This document shows positions 53,394 to 62,636 of a stretch of DNA of 64,000 bases, piece by piece. Positions within the stretch are counted from its first letter, which is position 1. Each line of letters starts with the position of its first letter. The position numbers and the translations under genes were made by a program. A model generated the notes under the pieces. It was not told the origin of the DNA. It did not search any database and saw only the letters and a program-made list of their open reading frames with translations. The stretch lies in NCBI GenBank assembly GCA_900079695.1, contig LT599022.1, positions 62,001 to 126,000 on the forward strand. The letters are read 5' to 3'. This stretch comes from an uncultured Alphaproteobacteria bacterium (lineage in GTDB: Bacteria > Pseudomonadota > Alphaproteobacteria > Rhodospirillales > Rhodospirillaceae).

Positions 53394-56375
53394 ATGCTGG
53401 CGAAACTGATCCGGTTCGAAGACGAAGCGACGCTGATCATGCGGTCGGGGGTCCAGTTCATGGACTTCGGCCTCGGGCTCGACCCGCGCCGCGAGGAGCC
53501 CGGGCAGTTCGCCCGCCGCTCCGACGGTTCCGCCGGTCTGGTGCGGCTCGACTACGACGCCGAGACCGACCGCTACCTCCACCCCAACACCCACGCCGTC
53601 GCCGCCCCGGTCGCCGATCTCGAAACCCCGCTGGCGGAGAGCCTCGAGTTGTTCGCCGACGTCTGGCTGCCGGTGCCGTTCCTCCGGCTTCAGGCCAACG
53701 CCTTCGTGCAGGGGCCGCGCAACTGGGCGCGGGCGCGGGTGGTGCCGCTGGCGGAAGGCGAGGACGCCGAGGGCGGCAACAGCCATCGCGTGGTGCTCGC
53801 CTTCGATACGGCGGTGAGCGACGACGGCGTCGCGGGCGCGGCTTACCTTTCGCCCACCCTCGCCGACGTCGACGGCGGGGCGAAGTTCGCGCTGTCGTGG
53901 AAGGGCGAGGACCTCGGCTGGTTTCTCGACCAGCCGTGGGTCGAGGGCTGGCTGAAGGAGCTCTATGCCGAGGCGATGGAGCGCCGCCGCGCCACGCGCG
54001 AGGAGATCGTCGAGGAGATCGAACTCCGCCGCCATTTCGCCCATTATCTCAACGTTCTGTGGTTCCTCGGCGCGAAGGTGCGGCCGCCGCGGGTGAAGCT
54101 CCTCTCCGCCCGCAAGGACGACGTGCACAAGCCGATCCCGGTCGACATGGTGCTGGACGTCGGCAATTCGCGCACCTGCGGCATTCTCGTCGAGGACCAT
54201 CCGCAGGAGGGCAACGGCCTTTCCACCCGCTACGAACTCGAACTGCGCGACCTCAGCCACCCGCACCGGGTCTACGCCGAGCCGTTCGAGAGCCGCGTCG
54301 AGTTCGCCGAGGCGGTGTTCGGCAAGGTCGACTTCTCGGTGCTGTCGGGCCGCAACGATGCGTTCCGCTGGCCGACCATCGCGCGCGTCGGCGCCGAGGC
54401 CGCGCGCCTCGCCGCGCGCCGCCGCGGCACCGAGGGCGCGACCGGCCTGTCCAGCCCGAAGCGGTATCTGTGGGACGAGAAGCGCTTCGAACCCGGCTGG
54501 CGCTTCAACGACAGTTTCAACAAGTCGGAAACCGAGCCGCTCGCCACCGCCTCGCCGTTCGGCGACCTCATCGACGAAACCGGCGAGGCGCTGTTCAGCC
54601 TGCCGCCGGAACGGCAGATCCAGGTGTTCATGCCGCACTATCAGCGCTCGTCGCTGATGACCTTCATGCTCGCGGAAATCCTGGTGCAGGCGCTCAGCCA
54701 GATGAACAGCCCGAGCCAGCGGATGAAGCTTTCCCACGCCAACCTGCCGCGGCAGTTGCGCTCGGTGATCCTCACCGTGCCGCCGTCGATGCCGCTGCCG
54801 GAACGGCAGATCTTCGAGGAGCGGATGCGCCAGGCGATCGGCCTGGTGTGGAAGGCGTTCGGCTGGCATCCGGTCGATCCCGACATCGAAACCTCGGCCG
54901 AGCTGGCGTGGCCGCCGCTGCCCTCCTACCACGCGCGCTGGGACGAGGCGACCTGCGCCCAGGTCGTCTACCTGTTCTCCGAGACCGTCAACCACTTCGG
55001 CGGGCGGCCGGAGGAGTTCTTCCGCGTCTTCCGCCGCAAGCGGCCGGGCGACCCGGGGCGCTCGCTGCGGATCGCCTCGATCGACATCGGCGGCGGCACC
55101 ACCGATCTCGTGGTCTGCGACTACCGCCTCGACGAAGGCCGGGGCGGCAACGTTTCGATCGTGCCGGAACAGACCTTCCGCGACGGCTTCAAGGTCGCGG
55201 GCGACGACATCCTGCTCGACGTGATCCAGAAGATGGTGGTGCCCTGCATCCGCGAGGCGCTGGTCGCGGCGGGGGTGGCCGAGCCCGATCCGCTGCTCTC
55301 GACCCTGATCGGGTCGGAGGCCGGGATCGTCCAGGACATGGTGCTGCGCCAGCAGCTCACGCTCCAGGTGCTGCACCCTCTCGGCCTTGCGCTCCTCAAG
55401 GCCTACGAGCGCTTCGATCCGCTCACCGGCGGCGAAACCGCGATCCTGACCTTCGCCGAGGCGCTCGCCGGGCGCGATGCGCCCTCGCCGGAGGTGCTGG
55501 GCTACTTCACCAAGGGGGTGCGCCGCGCCGCGCCCGGCGTGCCGGATTTCGACCTGATGCAGGTACGCCTGCCGTTCGACATGGCGCTGCTGCACCGCCT
55601 GTTCGTCACCGACAAGATGGAGATCGGCAAGACCATCCGCGCGCTGTGCGAGGTCGTCTACCTCTACGATTGCGACGTGCTGCTGCTCTCCGGCCGCCCC
55701 TCCTGCCTGCCGGGGGTTCAGGCGCTGTTCCGCGGCCTGCTCGCGCTGCCGCCGGACCGGGTGGTGCCGCTGCACCACTACCGCACCGGCAACTGGTATC
55801 CGTTCCACAAGGGCGGGCGCATCGAGGACCCCAAGACCACCGCCGCGGTGGGGGCGATGCTGTGCGTGCTGGGGCAGGGGCGGATTCCGAACTTCTTCTT
55901 CCGCGCCAACGTCTTCCGCATGTATTCCACGGTCCGTAACATCGGCTTGATGGACCAGAACATGACGATCAAGGACGCCGACGTCTATTACCGCGACGTC
56001 GACTTCGACGATCCGGACTGGGACTTCCCGCAGGACGTCGGCTTCGAGGTGCGCGGCCGGATGATCCTCGGCTTCCGCCAGCTCGACGCGGCGCGCTGGG
56101 GCGCGAGCCCGCTCTACATCATCGAGTTCGCGGGCGGCGACGAGAACGCCGCGCGCCGCGCGCTCTACGGTGACGCCGGGGCGGGCGGGGTGCTTCAGGT
56201 CAAGCTCGCGCGCAAGCGTCGCGGCAAGGTCGACCGGCCGGTGCTGTCCGAGGTGTCGCTGGCGGGCGGCGGCCCGGTCAACCGCAACGCGCTCACCATC
56301 GGGCTCTATACCCTGCCGGTCCACGGCGCCGGGGTCTACAGCCACTGGCTCGACACCGGCAGCGTGATCCGCTGA
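53394..56375 (+). CDS. srfB: SrfB-family protein, actin/Hsp70-fold ATPase
   Basis: 993 residues, the usual SrfB length. It starts MLAKLIRFEDEATLIMRSGVQ as in other SrfB proteins. Two phosphate loops of the actin/Hsp70 fold are visible: MVLDVGNSRTCGILVED (about residue 252) and IASIDIGGGTTDLVVCDYRL (about 562), and an adenosine-type motif lies near LLLSGRPSCLPGVQALF (about 765). The protein is therefore likely an ATPase, which is an inference from motifs. ATG 53394 has GGGGCGGA upstream. It lies between srfA and srfC as in known srf operons. No signal peptide; probably cytoplasmic. Confidence 0.88.
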   Translation: MLAKLIRFEDEATLIMRSGVQFMDFGLGLDPRREEPGQFARRSDGSAGLVRLDYDAETDRYLHPNTHAVAAPVADLETPLAESLELFADVWLPVPFLRLQANAFVQGPRNWARARVVPLAEGEDAEGGNSHRVVLAFDTAVSDDGVAGAAYLSPTLADVDGGAKFALSWKGEDLGWFLDQPWVEGWLKELYAEAMERRRATREEIVEEIELRRHFAHYLNVLWFLGAKVRPPRVKLLSARKDDVHKPIPVDMVLDVGNSRTCGILVEDHPQEGNGLSTRYELELRDLSHPHRVYAEPFESRVEFAEAVFGKVDFSVLSGRNDAFRWPTIARVGAEAARLAARRRGTEGATGLSSPKRYLWDEKRFEPGWRFNDSFNKSETEPLATASPFGDLIDETGEALFSLPPERQIQVFMPHYQRSSLMTFMLAEILVQALSQMNSPSQRMKLSHANLPRQLRSVILTVPPSMPLPERQIFEERMRQAIGLVWKAFGWHPVDPDIETSAELAWPPLPSYHARWDEATCAQVVYLFSETVNHFGGRPEEFFRVFRRKRPGDPGRSLRIASIDIGGGTTDLVVCDYRLDEGRGGNVSIVPEQTFRDGFKVAGDDILLDVIQKMVVPCIREALVAAGVAEPDPLLSTLIGSEAGIVQDMVLRQQLTLQVLHPLGLALLKAYERFDPLTGGETAILTFAEALAGRDAPSPEVLGYFTKGVRRAAPGVPDFDLMQVRLPFDMALLHRLFVTDKMEIGKTIRALCEVVYLYDCDVLLLSGRPSCLPGVQALFRGLLALPPDRVVPLHHYRTGNWYPFHKGGRIEDPKTTAAVGAMLCVLGQGRIPNFFFRANVFRMYSTVRNIGLMDQNMTIKDADVYYRDVDFDDPDWDFPQDVGFEVRGRMILGFRQLDAARWGASPLYIIEFAGGDENAARRALYGDAGAGGVLQVKLARKRRGKVDRPVLSEVSLAGGGPVNRNALTIGLYTLPVHGAGVYSHWLDTGSVIR

Positions 56376-56391
56376 GCGAGGAGAGGGGAAC

Positions 56392-59037
56392 ATGGCGACC
56401 TCGGACAATCTCATCGGCCGTTGCGACGGCGTGGTGACGGGCGCGGGCGAGGCGATCGACTGGATCGAGACGGTGCGGCGCGACAGCCCCACCCTCGACA
56501 AGGACGCCGACGGATTCATTCAGGGCCTGCGCCGCCACCGCAACCTCGCCCGCCGCCTCGGCGCGGCGGCGGCGCGGCCGATGGCGGTGGGGTTCTTCGG
56601 ACTTTCGCAGGCGGGCAAGTCGTATCTGATCTCGGCGCTGGCGCGGGCGGAAAACGGCGCGGTCGAAACGATCATGGACGGCCACCGCCTCAACTTCATC
56701 AGCCACGTCAATCCGCCCGGCTCGGGCAAGGAGGCGACCGGCATCGTCACCCGCTTCACCCGCCAGCCGGGGCAGGGTCCGGCGGGGTTTCCGGTGGCGC
56801 TGTCGCTGCTGTCCGAGGCCGACCTCGTCAAGATCATCGGCAACACCTACTTCCTCGATTTCGACCCGCAGAAGGTCGCCTACGCGGTTGATCACGACCG
56901 TCTCTCCGCCCACCTCGCGCCGCTGAAGAAGCGCGCCCAGGCGCGCCCCACCGGCGGCATGAGCGCCGACGACGTGGTCGACGTGATGGACTACTTCCGC
57001 AAGCGGTTCGCCAATTCGGTGAAGCCGTTCGAGGCGGAGTTCTGGCCCGCGGCGATCCGCCTCGCGCCGCTGCTCGCCCCCGAGGACCGCGCGCAGCTGT
57101 TCGCGCCGCTGTGGGGCGAGGTGCCGGAGCTGGTGGCCGCCTACCTGCGGCTGCGCCAGGGGCTCGCCCGGCTCGGGCACGCGCCGCAGGCGTTCGCGGA
57201 ACTCGGCGCGCTGGTGAAGCCCGACGGCCAGGGCGGCTTCACCCAGGCCGACAGCATCATGAACGTCGACATGCTCGCCCGCCTCGGGCGCGACGACGCC
57301 GACACCGTCGCGGTGGTTCCGGTGATCGGCGGCGAGGTCGCATCGTCGGTGGCGGTGCCGCGTTCGCTGCTGGCGGCGCTGTCGCGCGAGATGGCGTTCG
57401 GGCTCGCCGAGCCGCCGGAGGCGAGCCTCCTCGAAACCGTCGATCTTCTCGACTTTCCCGGCTATCGCGGGCGGCTCAAGGTCGCCAATCTCAAGGAGGC
57501 GGCCGAGCGCCTGGAACAGCGCGACCCGGTGGCGGAGTTGATCCTGCGCGGCAAGGTCGCCTACCTGTTCGAGCGCTACACCGAAGACCAGGAGATGAAC
57601 GTCCTGGTGATGTGCACGCCGTCGCACAAGCAGTCGGACGTCAACGATCTCGGCCCGGCGCTCGACGCCTGGATCGCCGCGACCCAGGGCGAGACGCCGG
57701 AGGAGCGCGCCCGCCGCCTGGCCGGGCTGGTGTGGGCGATCACGATGTTCGACATGCGCCTCGCGCCCCGGCCCGACGAAACCGAGGACCTGATCCGCAC
57801 CGGCTGGCCGGGGATGATCAAGCTCGCGCTGCTGGAGAAGTTCGAGCCGTTCGAGTGGGTCGGCAAGTGGGCGCCGCAGCGGCCGTTCGACAACCTGTTC
57901 CTGGTGCGCAAGCCGGGCATGGCGGCGGGGGTGATCCGCACCGACGGCCGCTTCGAGACCGGCGTCGAGCCGAACCAGGAGGGGCGTCTCGCGCTGCTGC
58001 GCCGCACCTTCCTCGCCGAGCCGCTGGTGCGGCGGCACGTCGCCGACGCCGAGGCGAAGTGGGACGCGATGATGGCGCTCGACGACGGCGGCATGGGCGC
58101 GCTGGTCGCCTATCTCGAACGGGTAGCGCGGCCCGAGGTCAAGCGCGAGCGCATCGCCGAGCGCATCGACGCGATGGTGAAGAGCATCGTCGAGCAGGAA
58201 GTCGGCCGCTACTATCGCAGCGGCGGCGAGGACGAGGTGCGGCGCAAGACCGAGGCGGCGGCGCGCGTCGTCGCCGCGCTGAAGCCGCGCGCGCATCTTC
58301 TCGGCGAACTGCTGGCGATGATGCAGCCGAGCACCGAGCACGTCCGCGCCCTCTACCTGCGCGCCGAGGCCGAGGCGGTGGAAACGGCGGCGGAAACGCC
58401 GGTGGTGAGCAACGGCTTCATCAGCCTCGATCTCGACGCGCCCGCGGCGGGCTTCGACCTGCCCACCGAACGCGGCGCCGCGCCGTTCGCGCGGCTGCTG
58501 CTTTCCGACTGGCAGCGGCAGTTGCGCGGCCTGCCGGATTCGCTCGACGTCCACCGCTTCTTCGATCTGCCGAAGGACATCCTCCATATCGTGGTGTCGG
58601 AGATCGTCACCGGCGCGAAGGGCGCGAACGTCGAGCGCGACCTGATCGCCCTTCTCTCGGACGCCGAGGAGCGCGCGGGCACCACCCGCGCCCGGCTCGC
58701 CGATCAACAGGCGCTGGTGGCGTTGTCGGTGATCGCGGAATATGTCGACACCCTCGGCTTTCTCGACCAGCCGGAGGAGAAGCGGCCGAAATCCACCGCG
58801 ATCTCCGGCCGCAAGGTGTTCGCCCCGCCGCCGCCCGTGACCGGCATGCCGAAGCTCGCCGAGCGGCCGCTCAACTACCCGGCGATCCGTATCCTCGACT
58901 GGCTCGACGCCTTCACCGCCGTCGCGATCGGCAACGCCGGACGCGACGAGGGGGTGGAGATCGGCCCCGAACAGAACCTGCGCCTCGGCGCGATCCTCAA
59001 GACGATCGCGGGCGCGACCGAGAAGGAGACGCACTGA
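56392..59037 (+). CDS. srfC: SrfC-family protein, dynamin-like P-loop GTPase
   Basis: 881 residues. G1/P-loop: VGFFGLSQAGKSYLISALAR (Lys-Ser about residue 76). A dynamin-type G3 motif appears in DLLDFPGYRGRL (about 350). Between them is a G2-like Thr in KEATGIVTRFT. The C-terminal 400 residues are helical, with KAQRE-type charge pattern typical of dynamin-like stalks. Family SrfC is described from Salmonella; the GTPase reading is from these motifs. It is 16 bases after srfB, and its stop touches the next gene (TGAG ATG). Confidence 0.87.
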   Translation: MATSDNLIGRCDGVVTGAGEAIDWIETVRRDSPTLDKDADGFIQGLRRHRNLARRLGAAAARPMAVGFFGLSQAGKSYLISALARAENGAVETIMDGHRLNFISHVNPPGSGKEATGIVTRFTRQPGQGPAGFPVALSLLSEADLVKIIGNTYFLDFDPQKVAYAVDHDRLSAHLAPLKKRAQARPTGGMSADDVVDVMDYFRKRFANSVKPFEAEFWPAAIRLAPLLAPEDRAQLFAPLWGEVPELVAAYLRLRQGLARLGHAPQAFAELGALVKPDGQGGFTQADSIMNVDMLARLGRDDADTVAVVPVIGGEVASSVAVPRSLLAALSREMAFGLAEPPEASLLETVDLLDFPGYRGRLKVANLKEAAERLEQRDPVAELILRGKVAYLFERYTEDQEMNVLVMCTPSHKQSDVNDLGPALDAWIAATQGETPEERARRLAGLVWAITMFDMRLAPRPDETEDLIRTGWPGMIKLALLEKFEPFEWVGKWAPQRPFDNLFLVRKPGMAAGVIRTDGRFETGVEPNQEGRLALLRRTFLAEPLVRRHVADAEAKWDAMMALDDGGMGALVAYLERVARPEVKRERIAERIDAMVKSIVEQEVGRYYRSGGEDEVRRKTEAAARVVAALKPRAHLLGELLAMMQPSTEHVRALYLRAEAEAVETAAETPVVSNGFISLDLDAPAAGFDLPTERGAAPFARLLLSDWQRQLRGLPDSLDVHRFFDLPKDILHIVVSEIVTGAKGANVERDLIALLSDAEERAGTTRARLADQQALVALSVIAEYVDTLGFLDQPEEKRPKSTAISGRKVFAPPPPVTGMPKLAERPLNYPAIRILDWLDAFTAVAIGNAGRDEGVEIGPEQNLRLGAILKTIAGATEKETH

Positions 59038-59038
59038 G

Positions 59039-60157
59039 ATGCCGCTACGCATGGAACTGGTTCCCGACCCGGCGCGCGGACCGGGGCACGGGATTCTCCG
59101 CATCGTCGGGCTTTCGCCCGCGGCGGCGGGGCGGCTCGCGATCGTGGTGCAGCGCAACCAGGGCACCGAAACCTTCCTCGGCGAAGGCGGCCGCTGGACC
59201 ACCCAGCCGGTCACGCATCTGGTCGGCGAGGCCGGGCGCGAGGCCTCGGGCGAGGCGACCGTCGGTCTCGGGCCGGACCTCGTCGACCCGATCGCCACCC
59301 TGCCGCCCAACTGCATGGTGATGTTCACCGTGGAGGCGGACGGCGCGAAGGATCAGGGGCGCGTCGCGGTGCGCGGGCTGATGCCCTCGGCGGCGGCGGG
59401 CGCGGGGGCGGAGAACGGCCCGGCGGTGGTGCGCCACGAGGAGCCGCTGACGGTGGCGGATCCGGAGCCCGATCCTCTGCCCGAGCCCGAACCGGAGCCG
59501 GTGCTGGTGGCGGAATACGAACCGCTGGTGCCGGATCCGGCGCATCTGATCGACGAACCGAAGAAGAAGATGTCGCCCGGGGTGATCGGTCTCGGCGCGG
59601 TGCTGGTGCTGATCCTGCTCGCGGGCGGGTGGTACTTCGCCGGTCTGCCGCCGTTCGGCAAGGGGCTGGAAGCGCCGCAGCCGCCTGCCGAAACCCCGGT
59701 GGCGACGCCCGCCGTCCGGCCGCCCGCCGACGGTCCGATCGACAGTCGCGACGCGCTGTCTCGCTATCTCGCCACCGATCCCGCCGCCGACGCGGCGGTG
59801 GCGAAGGCGAAGGAACTGGCCGGGCAGGGCCGGCTCGATTTCGCGATGCTGGTCTACCAGTACGCCTCCCGCCTCGGTTCGGCGGAGGCGTCGCTGGCGC
59901 TCGGCCATATGTACGACCCCGACACCTGGAGCAAGGCCGCGAGCCCGATGGACAAGCCCGACGCGGAAACCGCCGCGTACTGGTACGAACCGGCGGCGCA
60001 GGCGGGCAACGTCGAGGCGCAGCGCCGTCTTGGCAAGATTCTTCTCGACCTGCCGCAGGGCGGCGCGGGCAACCGCGACAAGGCGAAGGATTGGCTCGGC
60101 AAAGCCGCCGCGCAGGGCGACGCCGAGGCCAAGGCTCTGCTGGAACAGGCGAAATAG
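59039..60157 (+). CDS. membrane-anchored Sel1-repeat protein of the srf operon
   Basis: 372 residues. An N-terminal about 120-residue domain (GILRIVGLSPAAAGRLAIVVQRNQGTE) resembles a small beta-sandwich. A Pro/Glu-rich linker (PEPDPLPEPEPEPV) follows, then one transmembrane helix (about 181-203) and Sel1/TPR-like repeats near the C terminus (GSAEASLALGHMYDPD, AAYWYEPAAQAGNVEAQRRLGKIL, AKDWLGKAAAQGDAEAKALLEQA). Sel1 repeats mediate protein contacts, so it is probably a scaffold for the other srf proteins. It starts one base after the srfC stop. No known family name applies. Confidence 0.82.
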   Translation: MPLRMELVPDPARGPGHGILRIVGLSPAAAGRLAIVVQRNQGTETFLGEGGRWTTQPVTHLVGEAGREASGEATVGLGPDLVDPIATLPPNCMVMFTVEADGAKDQGRVAVRGLMPSAAAGAGAENGPAVVRHEEPLTVADPEPDPLPEPEPEPVLVAEYEPLVPDPAHLIDEPKKKMSPGVIGLGAVLVLILLAGGWYFAGLPPFGKGLEAPQPPAETPVATPAVRPPADGPIDSRDALSRYLATDPAADAAVAKAKELAGQGRLDFAMLVYQYASRLGSAEASLALGHMYDPDTWSKAASPMDKPDAETAAYWYEPAAQAGNVEAQRRLGKILLDLPQGGAGNRDKAKDWLGKAAAQGDAEAKALLEQAK

Positions 60158-60168
60158 GAGGTTACGCG

Positions 60169-62139
60169 ATGCGCAAGGGGCTGGTCGCGCTGATGCTCGG
60201 GGTCGCGGTGGCGCTCGGCGCGCCGGTGGCGTTCGCCGCCGAACGCGCGCCGCTGCTGCTCGAAGGCAAGAAGACCCTCTATCAGCGCGTGCTCACCCGC
60301 CCGGGCGCGGTGCTGAAGCGCTCGCCCGGCGACGGCCCGGGCGCGGCGCAACCGGCGCTGACGCGGTTCTACGTCTACGATCGCAAGACCGTCGGCAAGA
60401 CCGAATGGCTCGAAGTCGGCCTCACCAGCCGCGGCCGCACCGACGGCTGGCTCTCCGCCGACTTTACTTTGCCGTGGAAGCAGCAGCTCGCGCTCGCCTT
60501 CACCAATCCGGCGGGGCGCGACCGCGCGCTGCTGTTCCGCAGCCGCGCCGATCTGAACGGCCTGCTCGAAGCCGACGACCCCGGCAAGGCCGAAGCGCCG
60601 CTCCGCAAGGCGGCGCTGGCGGGCCAGCCGGCGCCGCAGGTGGTCTCGATCGAGCCCGCGACCTACGTCGACATCACCAAGAACTTCTACCTGCTGCCGA
60701 TTCTCTCGGCCGAGGAGACCTTCACCGGCACCGGCCATCGTGCGCGGGTGCTGGAGATCGCTTCGGTGTCGAAGCAGGACGACGCCAAACCCGGCGGCAA
60801 GCCCGCCGACCCGACCCCGGCGCTGCGCAACTTCCGCGCCGCGGTGGTGTTCGTGATCGACACCACGATCTCCATGGGGCCATACATCGACCGCACCCGC
60901 GAGGCGGTGAAGCGCATCACCGAACGGGTCGAGAAGGCCGGGATCGCCGATCGCGTGCGCTTCGGCCTGGTCGCCTACCGCTCCAACCTCGAGGCCGCAC
61001 CGAAGCTCGAATACACCTCGAAGCTCTACGCCGACCCGGAACAGGTGAAGTCGGGCAAGGAATTCCTGGAGAAGGTCGCGGCGGTCAAGCCCGCCACCGT
61101 CTCCACCCCGCGCTTCTCGGAGGACGCCTACGCGGGGGTGATGACCGCGCTCAACGACGTCGCCTGGAACAACTTCGGCGGCCGCTACGTCGTCCTGATC
61201 ACCGACGCGGGCGCGCTCAAGGGCAACGATCCGCTCTCCTCCACCATGCTCGACGCGCCGCAGGTCAAGCTCGAAGCCCAGCATCGCGGCGTCGCGATCT
61301 ACGCGATGCACCTCAAGACCCCCGAGGGCAAGGCCAACCACGCGGAGGCGGAGGCGCAGTACAAGGAACTCTCCAGCCATCCCCTGGTGCCGCGGCCGCT
61401 CTACTACGACGTGCCGGTGGGCGCGGTGGACGCCTACGGCCGGATCGTCGACAGCCTCGGCGACGCCATCGTCGCCCAGGTCAACGCCGCCTACCGCGGC
61501 GACGCCACGCCCGGCGCGGCCCGCACCTCCGACCCCGAATATCTCAAGGGCGCGGACAATCCCGCCGACCGCATCAAACTCGATACCGCGATGCTCGGCC
61601 ACGCGATGCAACTCGCCTACCTCGGCCGCGTCGAGGGCACCCAGGCGCCGCCGCTGTTCAAGGCGTGGATCTCCGACCGTTCGCTCGCCCAGCCCGAAGT
61701 ACCGACCACCGAGGTGCGGGTGCTGCTGACCCGCAATCAGCTCTCCGACATGCAGCAGGTGCTGAAGGGCATCGCCGAGGCCGGGCAGGCGGCGCAGCTC
61801 GCGCCCGCCGACTTCTTCTCGCGGATGCGCTCGGTCGCCGCCACCCTCGGCCGCGACCCCAACGCCGTCAACGATCCCAAGGCCGCCAAGCTCGCCGATC
61901 TCGGTCTGCTCGGCGAATACCTCGACGATCTGCCGTACCGCTCGAAGATCCTCGATCTCGACCAGCAGACGTGGTCGTCGTGGTCGATCGCCCAACAGCA
62001 GGCGTTCCTCGACGAAATCAACCGCAAGCTCCGCCTCTACCAGATCATCCACGACGACGTCGACCGCTGGGTCGCCCTCGATACCGGCGCCGACCCCGGC
62101 GAAGCCGTCGCCGCCGTGCCGCTGGACGCGCTGCCGTGA
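60169..62139 (+). CDS. periplasmic VWA-domain protein of the srf operon
   Basis: 656 residues with a Sec signal peptide (cleavage after AFAA, about residue 24). A region of SH3-like character follows (LYQRVLTRPGAVLKRSPGDG). A von Willebrand factor A domain is seen from about residue 225, with metal site VVFVIDTTISMGPYIDRTREA (Asp-Thr-Thr-Ile-Ser) and VVLITDAGALKGNDP. This combination resembles the C-terminal half of PpkA-type kinase proteins associated with type VI secretion, but no kinase domain is present. C-terminal 200 residues are helical. AGGAGG precedes the ATG. It is the last gene of the operon. Confidence 0.85.
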   Translation: MRKGLVALMLGVAVALGAPVAFAAERAPLLLEGKKTLYQRVLTRPGAVLKRSPGDGPGAAQPALTRFYVYDRKTVGKTEWLEVGLTSRGRTDGWLSADFTLPWKQQLALAFTNPAGRDRALLFRSRADLNGLLEADDPGKAEAPLRKAALAGQPAPQVVSIEPATYVDITKNFYLLPILSAEETFTGTGHRARVLEIASVSKQDDAKPGGKPADPTPALRNFRAAVVFVIDTTISMGPYIDRTREAVKRITERVEKAGIADRVRFGLVAYRSNLEAAPKLEYTSKLYADPEQVKSGKEFLEKVAAVKPATVSTPRFSEDAYAGVMTALNDVAWNNFGGRYVVLITDAGALKGNDPLSSTMLDAPQVKLEAQHRGVAIYAMHLKTPEGKANHAEAEAQYKELSSHPLVPRPLYYDVPVGAVDAYGRIVDSLGDAIVAQVNAAYRGDATPGAARTSDPEYLKGADNPADRIKLDTAMLGHAMQLAYLGRVEGTQAPPLFKAWISDRSLAQPEVPTTEVRVLLTRNQLSDMQQVLKGIAEAGQAAQLAPADFFSRMRSVAATLGRDPNAVNDPKAAKLADLGLLGEYLDDLPYRSKILDLDQQTWSSWSIAQQQAFLDEINRKLRLYQIIHDDVDRWVALDTGADPGEAVAAVPLDALP

Positions 62140-62165
62140 TCGCGGGGCGGGCGGGAAAACCAGGC

Positions 62166-62203
62166 GTGGGCTCCGCCCACACCCGCCGAGGGCCTCGGGC
62201 CCT
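62166..62203 (+). terminator. paired hairpins after the srf operon
   Basis: Two perfect 6-base stems (62166-62171 with 62175-62180; 62189-62194 with 62198-62203) within 65 bases of the last stop. No T-run. Confidence 0.35.
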
Positions 62204-62282
62204 TGGATCCCGTTCCCGGTCTTCCGCCGCGCGGCGGCTGGCATCCGTCACGTCGCGTGAGGATTCGGTCCCGCTTCGCGGA

Positions 62283-62402
62283 AAAATCAGTGAACGGGTA
62301 CACAGGGTCCACGGCCCTGTGCGGGGTCCGGGGGGCGAATAAGCCCAATAATCCCCGCAGATTCGTGAGGCTATAATAGCACAGCCGGGCTGATTTCGCA
62401 AG
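62283..62402 (-). ncRNA. possible minus-strand small RNA
   Basis: On the minus strand, TTGCGA (62402-62397), a 17-base spacer and TATTAT (62379-62374) form a plausible promoter. A transcript from about 62367 would reach a perfect 7-base stem (62321-62315 with 62307-62301) and a T-run further on (62287-62283). The T-run is 13 bases after the stem, which weakens it as a terminator. Position near the replication region makes an RNA regulator possible; evidence is modest. Confidence 0.28.
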
Positions 62403-62459
62403 GCGAAGCCGGGGCACGAATCGAAGAGGGGAAAAGGGCGTGGCGCCAATGACTTAGAA

Positions 62460-62523
62460 GCGAGAAGGCCGCCAAATCGAGCGATTTAGCGGCCTGCTAC
62501 TGAGGTAAAAAGAATGTTTGGCG
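62460..62523 (-). ncRNA. antisense ctRNA of the repC replication region
   Basis: The minus strand has TTGACA (62559-62554), an 18-base spacer and TAAAAA (62535-62530), so a transcript would begin near 62523. It would end at a 13-base stem (62495-62483 with 62480-62468) followed by a pyrimidine-rich TTCTCGCTTCT. On the minus strand the one imperfect pair is a G-U wobble; on the plus strand it would be a C-A mismatch, so the fold favours the antisense RNA. Size and place match the incompatibility RNAs found upstream of repC in repABC replicons. Confidence 0.68.
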
Positions 62524-62617
62524 ACTTCTTTTTTACCCTGTAGCGGACCGCAGTGTCAACGGGAAAGCCTGCTTTTCCGAACGCCTCGATTCGGCTTTTT
62601 TTCCTTCCGTCGTCACG

Positions 62618-62633
62618 CCCTCCTTGAGGAGGG
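62618..62633 (+). promoter_or_regulatory. hairpin hiding the repC ribosome-binding site
   Basis: CCCTCC (62618-62623), TTGA loop, GGAGGG (62628-62633): the second arm is the Shine-Dalgarno sequence of the gene starting at 62637. Sequestration in this hairpin when the antisense RNA pairs upstream is the known control mode of repC genes. Confidence 0.7.
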
Positions 62634-62636
62634 ACA

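Noticed and set aside
51570-56519. 1649-codon open frame on the minus strand across srfA-srfB
   Set aside because: Low-complexity shadow of real plus-strand genes; no ribosome site or domain.
62373-62378. TATAAT as a plus-strand -10 box upstream of repC
   Set aside because: No recognisable -35 box at 16-18 bases; the overlapping minus-strand promoter fits better.
62037-62449. two overlapping minus-strand frames of about 130 codons after the srf operon
   Set aside because: They overlap the end of the VWA gene and the hairpin region and show no domain or ribosome site.
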